A DNA stretch of 64,000 bases. Source: Actinoplanes teichomyceticus ATCC 31121 (GTDB lineage: Bacteria; Actinomycetota; Actinomycetes; Mycobacteriales; Micromonosporaceae). The stretch is taken from contig NZ_CP023865.1 in the NCBI RefSeq assembly GCF_003711105.1, positions 532,001 through 596,000 of the forward strand, given 5' to 3'. Below are positions 34,003 to 43,016 of the stretch, one piece after another (within the stretch, counting starts at the first letter, position 1; each line of letters opens with the position of its first letter). The notes under the pieces were generated by a model. It was not told where the DNA came from, searched no databases, and saw only the letters and a list, made by a program, of their open reading frames with translations. A program made the translations under genes and the position numbers.

Positions 34003-35010
34003 GTGGCGGCCATCTCCCCGCGCCGGTGCACCGCCCTGCTCGCCCTTCTCGCGGCCGCGGTCACGGTCGTTCTCGTCGTGCCCGGGTCCCCGGCGTTCGC
34101 CGACCCGGAGGGCGGAACCAAGAAGCTGCGCGCCAACCTGGAGGCCGCCGCCAAGGGGTACGACCAGGCGAAGACGAAACTGGCCGCCTCCAAGAAACGG
34201 CAGACCCAGCTGACCGCCACGCTCAAGGCGGCGCAGGGACGGGCCGCCGCGCTCACCGAGCGGGTCGGGCAGGTGGCGAACCGGTCGTACCAGATGGGCC
34301 GGATCAGCACCGTGATGCTGCTGCTCAACAGCGCGTCGCCGGACAGCTTCGTGGAGCGGGTGCAGGGCCTGGACATGCTCGCCCAGGTGGACAGCAGCAC
34401 CCTCGCCGACTACCGCGCCGACATCGAGACGACCAGGCGGGCGCAGGCCGCGCTGAACGCCGAGATCGCCGAGCAGAAGAAGCAGGTCTCGGTGATGGCG
34501 CGCAAGAAGAAGCAGGCCGAGCTCGCGCTCGCCGAGGTGGGCGGCGGGTCCGCCGGTGGCTTCGTCAACGCCTCCTCGGCAGCCGCGAAGCCGGCCCCGC
34601 GGAACTCCGACGGGTCGTGGCCGAAGGAGTCGTGCACCGTCGACGACCCGACGTCGTCCGGGTGCATCACACCCCGGACGCTGCACGCCTACGAGGAGGC
34701 GCGGGCGGACGGGTACAAGCACTACACGGTGTGCTGGAGCCAGCGGTCGTCCGGTGAGCACCCGAAGGGGCGGGCCTGCGACTTCTCCGCGAACGCCAGC
34801 ACCTTCAAGGACGCGACAGCCACCGGCAGCGACAAGTCCTACGGCGACAGTCTGGCCGCCTACCTGGTGAAGAACGCCGACCGGCTCGGCGTGATGTACG
34901 TGATCTGGTACCGCCAGATCTGGATGCCCAGCACCGGCTGGCGCAGCTACAGCGCCAGCGGCGGCCCGTCCGTGGTTCATACCAACCACGTTCACCTCTC
35001 CATGCTCTGA
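34003..35010 (+). CDS. Secreted coiled-coil protein with VanY/ARB_07466-like C-terminal domain
   Basis: 335 residues from GTG 34003, with GGAGG 6 bases upstream. Signal peptide (1-27, ending AFA|DP), long coiled coil (about 30-170; AAAKGYDQAKTKLAASKK and similar), a Ser/Ala-rich linker, then a C-terminal domain (about 200-335) with TPRTLHAYEEAR, GRACDFSA and HTNHVHLSML. The His/Asp pattern resembles the D-Ala-D-Ala metallopeptidase-like fold. The coiled coil plus peptidase arrangement recalls cell-wall hydrolases activated by division proteins. Catalytic activity is not certain. Confidence 0.8.
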   Translation: MAAISPRRCTALLALLAAAVTVVLVVPGSPAFADPEGGTKKLRANLEAAAKGYDQAKTKLAASKKRQTQLTATLKAAQGRAAALTERVGQVANRSYQMGRISTVMLLLNSASPDSFVERVQGLDMLAQVDSSTLADYRADIETTRRAQAALNAEIAEQKKQVSVMARKKKQAELALAEVGGGSAGGFVNASSAAAKPAPRNSDGSWPKESCTVDDPTSSGCITPRTLHAYEEARADGYKHYTVCWSQRSSGEHPKGRACDFSANASTFKDATATGSDKSYGDSLAAYLVKNADRLGVMYVIWYRQIWMPSTGWRSYSASGGPSVVHTNHVHLSML

Positions 35011-35246
35011 GTCGTTCCGGTCCTGAGCCGTTTCGGTCCTGAGCTGTTTCGGTCCTGAGCTGTTTCGGTCCTGAGCTGTTTCGGTCCTGAGCTGTTTCGG
35101 TCCTGAGCTGTTTCGGTCCTGAGCTGTTTCGGTCCTGAGCTGTTTCGGTCCTGAGCTGTTTCGGTCCTGAGCTGTTTCGGTCCTGAGCTGTTTCGGTCCT
35201 GAGCCGTTTCGGTCCTGAGCCGTTTCGGCCCTGAGCCGTTCTCGGA
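35007..35246. repeat. 16-bp tandem array, 14 units plus a partial one, starting at a stop codon
   Basis: The unit CTGAGCTGTTTCGGTC repeats every 16 bp from 35007 to 35230, with a partial unit to 35246. The first unit (CTGAGTCGTTCCGGTC) contains the TGA stop of the preceding gene. Inner units are almost identical and the outer ones differ slightly, as expected from slippage or unequal exchange. The period is not a multiple of 3, so it is not a coding repeat. It is less GC-rich than its surroundings. Confidence 0.95.
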
Positions 35247-35273
35247 TGCCCGTCCCCGATCCGGGACGGGCAT
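35246..35273 (+). terminator. Hairpin terminator directly after the 16-bp array
   Basis: A perfect 11-bp stem ATGCCCGTCCC / GGGACGGGCAT closes a 6-base loop and is followed by TCGGGCTTCCG. The array is therefore inside the 3' untranslated part of the secreted-protein transcript. Confidence 0.75.
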
Positions 35274-35274
35274 T

Positions 35275-35685
35275 CGGGCTTCCGTGGGCCCTCGGCTTCA
35301 TCGCGGTTCGCGGGTGACGGGATGTGTCCGGTGCCGGGGTGCTCTTGGCGGCGAAGCTCGCCTGGCAGCGGAGCCTGTCTGGTAGCGGTGTGCGGCTGGC
35401 GCCCGTTGGTGTGCGGTCCGTCTCGCGCACCGTCGGGTTGGTGGTGTTGTCCGCCTCACGCACCGCGCGATCGGTGGTTGCTGTCCGCCTGGCGTGCCGT
35501 TCGTCCGGTGGTGCTGTCTGCCTCGCGTGCCGTTCGTCCGGTGGTCCTGTCCGCCTCGCGGATCGCCCCGGCTGGTGTGCCTGTCGCTGTCGCCGGGAGC
35601 TTCCGTCCGGGTCGGTGTCGTTGTCACCGGTGGTACAGCGTGGCGATGGAAGCGGACGCCGCCGGCGCCGGATAGCATCCCGGCG
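35275..35685. repeat. Gene-free stretch with a degenerate 33-bp array (35426-35558)
   Basis: Four units of about 33 bp start at 35426, 35459, 35493 and 35526. The last two are nearly identical (core CGTGCCGTTCGTCCGGTGGT) and the first two are diverged. Together with the 16-bp array this makes a 680-bp non-coding interval. The rest shows no gene. Confidence 0.7.
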
Positions 35686-37197
35686 ATGGAGACCGCGCCG
35701 CCCCGCGCCCTGCCGACGGCCCTCGCCAGCGCTCTCGCCTTCGGCGCCAGCGGCGCCGTCCTGGTCCTGGAGATCGTCGCTCTGCGACTGGTCGGCCCCT
35801 ATGTCGGCGTCACCCTGCAGGTCAGCAGCTCGGTCATCGGTATCTCGCTGGCCGCGATCGCCTACGGTGCCTGGCTGGGCGGTCGCCTCGCCGACCGGTT
35901 CGACCCGCGCGTGCTGCTCGCCCCGGCGCTGATTCTCGGCGCCATCGGCACCGCCGTCACCCTGCCGTTGGTCCGCTGGGGTGGCGAGCTGCTGCGCGGC
36001 GGCGCCGCGCCGGCCGTGCTGCTGCTCGCCGCGCTGGCCGTCTTCCTGCCCGCCTTCGTCCTCTCCGCGATCCCACCGATGGTGGTGAAGTTGCAGCTCA
36101 GCAATCTGCGTGAGGCCGGAACCGTGGTGGGCCGACTGTCCAGCATCGGCACCCTGGGCGCGATCACGGCCACCCTGGGCACCGGCTTCGTGTTCGTCGC
36201 CGCGATGCCGAGCAGCGTGATCATCCTCAGCCTCGCGGGGCTGCTGGCGCTGGCCGGCCTGCTGCTCGGCGGGTGGCTGCGCCGCGACGAGACCCACCCC
36301 GACCTGCCCGGCTCGCCCCGTTTCCGCGCCATGCTGGCCACGATCGGCCTGCTCGGCGCCGGTCTGGGCGCCATCGCGCCGACGCCCTGCGACGTGGAGA
36401 CGGCCTACCACTGCGCCCGGGTGGAGGCCGACCGTGACCATCCCGGCGGGCGGACCCTGATGCTCAACTCGGCGCCGCATTCCTACGTCGATCTCGACGA
36501 TCCCCGCCACCTGGCGTTCGCATACGTCCAGTGGATCGCCGCGGTCGCCGACGTCCTGCGCCCGGCGGGCACCGCGATCGACGCCCTGCACATCGGCGGC
36601 GGGGGCTTCACCGTGCCCAACTACCTGCGAGCCACCCGGCCCGGCAGCGACCAGCTGGTCCTCGAACTCGACGGCGGCCTCGTCGAGCTGGACGAACGCC
36701 GGCTCGGTCTGGTCACCGGCGCCGACCTGAGGGTTCGGGTGGGCGACGCCCGGGTCGGCGTGGCCGGGCGTCCGTCCGCCGCTTACGACCTGGTGGTCGG
36801 CGACGCCTTCGGCCACCAGGTGGTGCCCTGGCACCTGGCCACCCGGGAGATGGCCGCGGACATCTCGCGCACCCTGCGCCCGGACGGTGTCTACGTCCAG
36901 AACGTGATCGACTATCCGCCCGACCGCTTCATCCGTGCCGAGCTGGCCACCGTCGCCGCCGCCTTCCCGCATGTCGCCCTGATCGCCCCGGAAGACGCCC
37001 TGGCCGGCAAGGTGGGCTCCAACTTCGTGATCGTGGCGTCCCGCAGCCCGTTGCCGCTGGCCGCGCTCGGTGCCCGCCTCACTCGGGTGGAGGAGCCGGT
37101 CAAGCTGCTCACCGGTCCCGAGCTGACCAGCTACGTCGCCGACGCCAAGGTCCTCACCGACGACTACGCTCCGGTCGACCAGCTCCTGCCCGGCTGA
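35686..37197 (+). CDS. Membrane spermidine-synthase-like protein
   Basis: 503 residues from ATG 35686. The N-terminal half (about 15-215) has six to seven transmembrane helices, as in MFS-like spermidine synthase fusions. The C-terminal half (about 220-500) is a SpeE-type Rossmann domain: ALHIGGGGFTVPNYL (AdoMet loop), VLELDGGLVELDERRLG, VRVGDARV and YDLVVGDAFG. These proteins are usually of unknown substrate; polyamine synthesis is not proven. A low-GC proximal element was not seen. Confidence 0.85.
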   Translation: METAPPRALPTALASALAFGASGAVLVLEIVALRLVGPYVGVTLQVSSSVIGISLAAIAYGAWLGGRLADRFDPRVLLAPALILGAIGTAVTLPLVRWGGELLRGGAAPAVLLLAALAVFLPAFVLSAIPPMVVKLQLSNLREAGTVVGRLSSIGTLGAITATLGTGFVFVAAMPSSVIILSLAGLLALAGLLLGGWLRRDETHPDLPGSPRFRAMLATIGLLGAGLGAIAPTPCDVETAYHCARVEADRDHPGGRTLMLNSAPHSYVDLDDPRHLAFAYVQWIAAVADVLRPAGTAIDALHIGGGGFTVPNYLRATRPGSDQLVLELDGGLVELDERRLGLVTGADLRVRVGDARVGVAGRPSAAYDLVVGDAFGHQVVPWHLATREMAADISRTLRPDGVYVQNVIDYPPDRFIRAELATVAAAFPHVALIAPEDALAGKVGSNFVIVASRSPLPLAALGARLTRVEEPVKLLTGPELTSYVADAKVLTDDYAPVDQLLPG

Positions 37198-37353
37198 TGG
37201 GTGCCCCCGGCGGGTGTGGTGCCGCTGGGTCACGCACAACCTCTCCAGGTGGGGCGCCGCACTATGGGCGTCTTTGGGCGGTCCGGGCAGCGAATCCGGG
37301 CGGGTTTTGGTGTGCGGCACCGGAGGATGAGCCGGTCGGGCGAGAATCGGCGC

Positions 37354-39126
37354 ATGGTGCGTACGGAGCGAAACGGTCAGGACAGATCGCTTCGTATCGC
37401 CGGGCGGTACCGCCTCGTCGAGAAGCTCGGTACCGGCGGCATGTCGGTGGTCTGGCGCGGTTATGACGAGACCCTGGGTCGCGAGGTCGCGGTCAAGGTG
37501 CTCGCGCCCGCGCTGGCCGAGGATCGCACGTTCCGTGACCGTCTCCGCCAGGAGGCCCTGGCTGCCGCCCGGCTCTGTCACCCGCACATCACCGGCGTCT
37601 ACGACTTCGGCGAGGCCCTGCTCTCCGAGCACCTGACCGTTCCGTACGTGGTGATGGAGCTCAACGACGGGGAGTCGGTCGGCGCCCGGCTCGGCCGGCA
37701 GGGCTCCCTGGACTGGCGTGAGGCCGTGATGGTCTGCTCCGAGGTCGCCTCCGCGCTGGCCACCGCCCACGCCCGTGGTGTCGTGCACCGTGACGTGACC
37801 CCGGCCAACGTGATGCTCACCGGGGCCGGCGCGAAGGTGGTCGACTTCGGTATCTCGGCGGTCGTCGGTCAGCGCGACGCCGGCCCGGACGGCAGCCTGC
37901 TGGGCACCCCCGCGTACCTGGCCCCGGAACGCCTCGGTGGCGCCCCGGTCTCCCCGGCCACCGACGTGTACGCCCTCGGCCTGCTGCTCTACCGGGCACT
38001 GACCGGCCGGATGCCCTGGCCGGCCGAGAACACCGCGGAAGCCCTGCGCGCGCACCTGTACGCCGCCCCCGCCCCGGTCCCCGACCTGCCCGGGATGCCG
38101 GTCACGGTGGCCGACCTGTGCCTGCGCTGCCTGGCCAAGGATCCGGCGGACCGGCCGCCCTCCGCCGAGCTGGCGCGTGCGCTCGCGGCCACCGTGGGCG
38201 TACGCCCGATCATCCCGCCGTTGCGTCCGGGGGAGCAGCCGTCGGTGCCGGCCGCACGCGCGGTGGTGCCCGCTCCGGACTCCGCGGACGGGCGCCGGCG
38301 CCCCGGCCCTACCCGGGTGCTCCACCTGCGTCTCCGCGCCGGCCTGCGGATCGGCGTCGCGCTGCGGATGGGGAGTGTGCGGCCGCTGGGCGGTGGTCTC
38401 TTCGTCGGCGCCCGGTTGCGCCGGGCCCGGGCGATCCGGGCCTGGATGCGGCGCCGCCCGGTCGGCGTCCGGAACCGGTTGTCCGTGGTGGCCGCCGTGG
38501 CCACCGTGGTGATGCTCGCCGGCAGCGCGCTGAGCTGGTCGGGCCGGCGGGAGGCCGCGGACGCCGACCGATCGAGCGCCTCCGTCGCCGGACCCGCGCC
38601 CGGCGGCGCCATGCAGCGGATCCGCTGCTCGGTCAGGTACCAGGTGCAGCGCGATTCGGGTGGGTCCTTTCAGGCTCGACTGACCGTGCGAACCACCGCC
38701 GGCCCGGGGGGCTGGCGTGTCGAATTCGCCTTCCCGGGCAGTCAGCGGCTCGCCGGCTCCCCGAAGGCCGTCTCCCAACGGGGCAGGAACGTCGTGGTGC
38801 ACGGCGAGGGCCGGGGCCGGGTGCTCACTCTGCGCGGCGGCTACCGCGACCGCAACCCGCTGCCGCTCACCTTCGCCATGAACGGGCACCCGTGCCGGGT
38901 GGAGGTGCTGGGCGGCGTGAACGTGCCCGCCCCGATGAAGGACGACTCGGTGAGTGCTGCCTCGGCGGAGCGGCGCCGGGCGCCGGAGCAGACGGTCCGT
39001 AAGCGCAAGCGCGCGTCGTCGCGCCATGGCGGCGCTGTCCGCAGGCAGATGACGCCGTCTCCAGCGGGCCGCCCGGCCGGCTGGCCGGCCAGGCAACGGA
39101 CCGGCGGGTTCTCCCTGGCGCTTTGA
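37354..39126 (+). CDS. Membrane serine/threonine kinase with degenerate CBM2-like sensor
   Basis: 590 residues from ATG 37354; ATG 37327 is an alternative. Hanks-type kinase domain (about 13-280): GTGGMSVVW, VAVKVL, HRDVTPANVML (HRD at 145), VDFGIS, GTPAYLAPE. A basic juxtamembrane region leads to one TM helix (about 376-395). The outer domain (about 423-520) matches a family 2 carbohydrate-binding module: first Cys in RIRCSVRYQV, GGSFQARLTV, GGWRVEFAFPG, FAMNGHPCRV with the second Cys. The surface Trp residues that CBM2 uses to grip cellulose are replaced (RDSGGSF, SPKAVS, GEGRGR). The last 65 residues are a basic tail. Confidence 0.88.
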   Translation: MVRTERNGQDRSLRIAGRYRLVEKLGTGGMSVVWRGYDETLGREVAVKVLAPALAEDRTFRDRLRQEALAAARLCHPHITGVYDFGEALLSEHLTVPYVVMELNDGESVGARLGRQGSLDWREAVMVCSEVASALATAHARGVVHRDVTPANVMLTGAGAKVVDFGISAVVGQRDAGPDGSLLGTPAYLAPERLGGAPVSPATDVYALGLLLYRALTGRMPWPAENTAEALRAHLYAAPAPVPDLPGMPVTVADLCLRCLAKDPADRPPSAELARALAATVGVRPIIPPLRPGEQPSVPAARAVVPAPDSADGRRRPGPTRVLHLRLRAGLRIGVALRMGSVRPLGGGLFVGARLRRARAIRAWMRRRPVGVRNRLSVVAAVATVVMLAGSALSWSGRREAADADRSSASVAGPAPGGAMQRIRCSVRYQVQRDSGGSFQARLTVRTTAGPGGWRVEFAFPGSQRLAGSPKAVSQRGRNVVVHGEGRGRVLTLRGGYRDRNPLPLTFAMNGHPCRVEVLGGVNVPAPMKDDSVSAASAERRRAPEQTVRKRKRASSRHGGAVRRQMTPSPAGRPAGWPARQRTGGFSLAL

Positions 39127-39162
39127 ATTCCTCCCCGAGGCCGCGTCGATAGGGTCGAAATC

Positions 39163-39888
39163 ATGACAAGACTGGCAGTGGTCACCGGTGGTGGCACGGG
39201 GATCGGCAGAGCGACAGCCGGGATGCTCGCGGGCGAGGGCTACGACGTGATCATCGTGGGCCGTCGCGCCGAGGTGCTGGCCGACGCGGTGAAGTGGATC
39301 GGCCCGCAGGCCTCCGCGGTCACCGCCGACGCCGCCGATCCCGCGCAGGTCCCGAAGGTGGCCGAGGCGGTCGCCGGCCGGGCGGTGGACGTCCTGGTCA
39401 ACAACGCCGGCGCATACCTCACCGGGGACGAGAGCAGCCTTGCCGGGGTGGCCGCACGCTGGCGGGCCAACCTCGACTCGAACCTGCTGACCGCGGTACT
39501 GATGACCACCGCGCTGCTGCCGCTGCTCCGCCGGCCGGGTGGCAAGATCATCCTGACCAGTTCGATCGCGGCCCAGCGCGGTGGTGGCGGGCCGTACTCC
39601 GCGGCCAAGGCCGCCTTGCACGGATACGCCCTGGACCTCGCCACCAACCTGGGCGCCGAGGGCATCACGGCGAACGTGATCGCGCCCGGTTACGTCATCG
39701 ACAGTGAGTTCTTCGCCGGCCGGACGACACCCGAGGAGCACGCCGCCAGGGTCGCCGCCACGCTGGTCAAGCGGGCGGGGGAGTCCGAGGACATCGCCGA
39801 GGCGGTGCGCTGGCTGGTCGGCCCGGGCGGCGGATTCGTCACCGGGCAGGTCATCAACGTCAACGGTGGCTCGGTCCTGGGCCGCTGA
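39163..39888 (+). CDS. Short-chain dehydrogenase/reductase
   Basis: 241 residues. SDR features: VVTGGGTGIGRATAGML, VNNAGAYL, catalytic Ser in ILTSSIAAQ, PYSAAKAALHGYAL with Tyr and Lys, and the end VINVNGGSVLGR. VGRRAEV after the second strand suggests NADP(H). FabG-like; substrate unknown. It is 37 bp behind the kinase gene and could be transcribed with it. Confidence 0.9.
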   Translation: MTRLAVVTGGGTGIGRATAGMLAGEGYDVIIVGRRAEVLADAVKWIGPQASAVTADAADPAQVPKVAEAVAGRAVDVLVNNAGAYLTGDESSLAGVAARWRANLDSNLLTAVLMTTALLPLLRRPGGKIILTSSIAAQRGGGGPYSAAKAALHGYALDLATNLGAEGITANVIAPGYVIDSEFFAGRTTPEEHAARVAATLVKRAGESEDIAEAVRWLVGPGGGFVTGQVINVNGGSVLGR

Positions 39889-39991
39889 CCCCGCCATCCG
39901 CGCCTTCACGGGACCGCTCCTGCCCGGCGGGGCATTCGCCGGCCGAGGCTCCGGAGGCGGCGAACACCGTGGATCGCCCCTGTTCGGCGGA

Positions 39992-40390
39992 TCATTCGCT
40001 CTCCCCGGCGAACCCGTTCTCGTGCGGCCGATCCGGCCGGAAACGTAAACCGGACCAGCGGTCATCGATGGCGATCTGCTCGCCCGGACGCATGCCGAAG
40101 TCCGCCGCGATGGGCCCCAGCGTGTCCGGACCGACGCCCGCCTCGGCGCTCTTCGGATAGGCGATCCAGAACGCCCCGGGTTTGTCCAGGTCGGCCCGGT
40201 GCTCGGCGAGTTGCTGCCGGACGCTCGCGGCATCCTCCGCGAACAGCACGGCGGTGCCGGCGGTGGCCAGCGACCCGCACTCCCGCACGCCCTGGGGCAT
40301 CGGCGTGAGCAGCGGGAGGTGGGCCGGCTGGTTGAGCCAGACGGTGGAGTTCGGTTTGATCAACAGCTTCTCGGCGATCGTTTCGCTCAT
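39992..40390 (-). CDS. DUF3052-like protein
   Basis: 132 residues from ATG 40390. IAEKLLIKPNSTVWL at the start, a middle helix with ADLDKPGAFWIAYPKS, and the end AIDDRWSGLRFRP resemble the DUF3052 pattern (IKPG..., ALWVAWPKK, VDEVWSGLR). Function unknown; probably a cytoplasmic single-domain protein. Convergent with the SDR gene. Its upstream region carries the 49-bp repeats that precede the RecQ-like gene. Confidence 0.65.
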   Translation of the reverse strand: MSETIAEKLLIKPNSTVWLNQPAHLPLLTPMPQGVRECGSLATAGTAVLFAEDAASVRQQLAEHRADLDKPGAFWIAYPKSAEAGVGPDTLGPIAADFGMRPGEQIAIDDRWSGLRFRPDRPHENGFAGESE

Positions 40391-40867
40391 GTCCTGAGAC
40401 TTCCATCCAGATGCTGGCCGGGGTCGGGGTTTGCGGCGAAGCCGGCTGCCGGCGGGCTGGTGCCCGCGGCCACCGGCCCGCCGCGCGGCCGGGCACCTGG
40501 TGGCGGCCGCGCTCCGGCGCCACGGTCGCCCGGCCGGAGTCGCCGGCGCCGGCCTGGTCGGGGCGCTGCCCGCATGGCTTCCTCCTGCCGCTCGACTTCG
40601 GGTGCTCCGGCAGCTTGGCGCAGGACGGCTGCGGGCCGCTCGACTTTCTGCGCGCCCTGTGGACGACGCCGAACTGTGGATGGCTGCGGGTTCTGTCGGT
40701 GCTGGCTGGTAGGGACGCTGAACCGTGGGTGCCTGCGGGTTCTCTCGGTGGCGGCGGGTAGGGACGCCGCGCTGTGGGCGACCGCGGGGTCTGTCGGTGC
40801 GGCCTGGTGAGGACGCCGGGCTGTGGATAACTCCGGTTCTGTCGGTGCGGGCTGATAGACATGCCGG
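40391..40867. repeat. 477-bp divergent interval with four 49-bp tandem repeats (40671-40865)
   Basis: Units start at 40671, 40720, 40769 and 40818 (49, 49, 49 and 48 bp), with shared core CTGTGG...TTCTGTCGGTGCGG...AGGGACGCC and about 75-85 percent identity by eye. The last unit ends two bases before the GTG start of the RecQ-like gene, so the array is its promoter and leader region. GATAGAC in the last unit is a possible -10. No gene is seen in the rest. Confidence 0.8.
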
Positions 40868-43012
40868 GTGACCGAGACGACGCGAATGACAGCCGGTGCG
40901 GCGCAGCGGGCGAGCGTGCGCGAGCGTGCCGAGGAGGTGCTGCGCCGCCTCGCCGGTGAGCACGCGCGACTGCGTGAGGACCAGTGGCGCGCCATCGAGG
41001 CACTCACCGTGGACCGCCGCCGGGTGCTCTGCGTCCAGCGCACCGGGTGGGGCAAGTCAGCGGTCTACTTCGTGGCCACCGCCCTGCTGCGGGCGGACGG
41101 GTCGGCCGGGCCCACGGTGATCGTGTCCCCGCTGCTGGCCCTCATGCGCAACCAGGTGGACGCGGCCGCGCGGGCCGGCATCCGGGCGCGCACGATCAAC
41201 TCGGCCAACCTGGACGAGTGGTCCGAGATCGAGCAGGAGATCCGGGCCGGCTCGGTGGACGTGCTGCTGATCAGCCCGGAGCGGCTGAACAACCCGGACT
41301 TCCGCGACAACGTGCTGCCCGGCCTGGCCCACAGCACCGGCCTGCTCGTGGTCGACGAGGCGCACTGCGTCTCCGACTGGGGCCATGACTTCCGGCCGGA
41401 CTACCGGCGCCTGCGGACGTTCCTCGCCGGGCTCCCCACCCGGACACCGGTCCTTGCCACCACCGCGACCGCCAACGCCCGGGTCACCGCCGACGTCGCC
41501 GACCAGCTCGGCGACGCCCTGGTGCTGCGTGGTCCGCTGGACCGGGACTCGCTGCGCCTGGCGGTGCTGCGCCTGCCCGACCCGGCACACCGGCTGGCCT
41601 GGCTCGCCGACCACCTGGAACGCCTGCCCGGCTCCGGCATCGTCTACACGCTGACCGTCGCCGGGGCCACCGAAACCGCGGATTTCCTGCGCTCCCGAGG
41701 CTTCCCGGTGGCCTCCTACACCGGCCAGGTGGAGGACGCCGAGCGCCGCGCCGCCGAGCAGGACCTGTTGGACAACAAGATCAAGGCGTTGGTGGCGACG
41801 TCGGCGCTGGGCATGGGCTTCGACAAGCCGGATCTCGGGTTCGTCGTGCACCTGGGCGCTCCGAACTCGCCGATCGCGTATTACCAGCAGGTGGGCCGAG
41901 CCGGCCGGGCCGTCGAGCACGCCGAGGTGGTGTTGCTGCCCGGGCCGGAGGATGCAGCGATCTGGCGGTACTTCGCCTCGCTGGCCTTCCCGCCCGAGGA
42001 GCAGGTGCGGTCGGTGCTGACCCAGCTGTCCGCTGATCGGCCGATGTCGACCCAGGCCCTCGAGCCGCTGGTCGACCTGCGTCGTAACCGTCTGGAGCTG
42101 ATGCTCAAGGTTCTCGACGTGGACGGCGCCGTGCGCCGCACCCGCGGGGGCTGGCTCGCCACCGGCGAGCCGTGGACCTACGACACCGCCCGGTTGCGGC
42201 GCGTCGCCGAGGCGCGGGAGGCCGAGCAGCAAACCATGATCGACTACGCTACGACGCCCGCCTGCCGGATGGAGTTCCTCCGCCGTTGTCTGGACGATCC
42301 GGAGGCGGCCCCGTGCGGGCGGTGCGACAACTGTGCCGGTCCACTCTTCGACGCCGAGGTGTCGTCCGGCTCGCTGGCCGCGGCGGAGGCGTTCCTGGGC
42401 CGGCCCGGGGTGGAGATCGCGCCGAAGAAGATGTGGCCGACCGGGATGGCGGCGGTCGGCATCTCGCTGAGGGGCAAAATCGATCCGGCTGAGCAGATCC
42501 AGCCGGGACGCGCCGTCGGCCGGCTGTCCGACCTGGGTTGGGGTGCCCGGCTGCGCGGCGTGGTCGGGCCGGAGTCGCCGGATGTGCCGATCCCGGCCGA
42601 GCTGGCCGCCGCGGTGGTCGAGGTGCTCAAGGCGTGGGCGCGCGGCGAGGACGCCTGGCACCAGCGTCCGGTCGGGGTCGTGGCGGTGGGCTCACGCCGT
42701 CATCCACAACTTGTCCACAGCCTGGCCGAGCACATCGCGACGGTCGGGCGCCTGCCGTTGCTCGGAGCGTTGAGCTCGGTGCGATCGGGTGCCGAGACGT
42801 TCCGCGGCAACAGCGCCCAGCGGGTCCGGGCCCTGCACGACGCGTTCGGCGTGCCGTCCGAGGTCGCCGCGGGCATCGACGCGCGCCCGGGCCCGCTCCT
42901 GCTCGTCGACGACCTGGTCGACTCGGGCTGGACGATGACCCTGGCCGGCCGCGTCCTGCGCCAGGCCGGCGCGGAGTCGGTCCTCCCACTGGCCCTTGCG
43001 GCAGCCGGCTGA
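40868..43012 (+). CDS. RecQ-family helicase fused to a phosphoribosyltransferase domain
   Basis: 714 residues from GTG 40868. RecQ-type superfamily 2 helicase: Walker A RTGWGKS (about 58-64), DEAH box VVDEAHCVSDWGHDFRP, TTATAN, and motif VI QQVGRAGRAV. A RecQ zinc-binding region follows (CRMEFLRRCLDDPEAAPCGRCDNC split over about 462-486, four Cys). The C-terminal 200 residues end in a type I phosphoribosyltransferase PRPP loop, LLLVDDLVDSGWT (about 677-690). It should unwind DNA. The second domain could sense or use PRPP or nucleotides, as in ComF-type proteins. Its promoter lies in a 49-bp tandem array and a different array follows its stop. Confidence 0.9.
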   Translation: MTETTRMTAGAAQRASVRERAEEVLRRLAGEHARLREDQWRAIEALTVDRRRVLCVQRTGWGKSAVYFVATALLRADGSAGPTVIVSPLLALMRNQVDAAARAGIRARTINSANLDEWSEIEQEIRAGSVDVLLISPERLNNPDFRDNVLPGLAHSTGLLVVDEAHCVSDWGHDFRPDYRRLRTFLAGLPTRTPVLATTATANARVTADVADQLGDALVLRGPLDRDSLRLAVLRLPDPAHRLAWLADHLERLPGSGIVYTLTVAGATETADFLRSRGFPVASYTGQVEDAERRAAEQDLLDNKIKALVATSALGMGFDKPDLGFVVHLGAPNSPIAYYQQVGRAGRAVEHAEVVLLPGPEDAAIWRYFASLAFPPEEQVRSVLTQLSADRPMSTQALEPLVDLRRNRLELMLKVLDVDGAVRRTRGGWLATGEPWTYDTARLRRVAEAREAEQQTMIDYATTPACRMEFLRRCLDDPEAAPCGRCDNCAGPLFDAEVSSGSLAAAEAFLGRPGVEIAPKKMWPTGMAAVGISLRGKIDPAEQIQPGRAVGRLSDLGWGARLRGVVGPESPDVPIPAELAAAVVEVLKAWARGEDAWHQRPVGVVAVGSRRHPQLVHSLAEHIATVGRLPLLGALSSVRSGAETFRGNSAQRVRALHDAFGVPSEVAAGIDARPGPLLLVDDLVDSGWTMTLAGRVLRQAGAESVLPLALAAAG

Positions 43013-43016
43013 CGGG

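Noticed and set aside
35007..35246. Possible CRISPR array
   Set aside because: The 16-bp units are directly adjacent with no unique spacers, and there are no cas genes. It is a simple tandem array.
33598..40233. 2211-codon open frame on the minus strand across seven genes
   Set aside because: It overlaps several genes with unmistakable motifs (SDR, kinase, spermidine-synthase-like) and its 16-residue repeats are just the reverse reading of the 16-bp array. Only its last 132 codons (DUF3052-like, in another part of the frame) are supportable.
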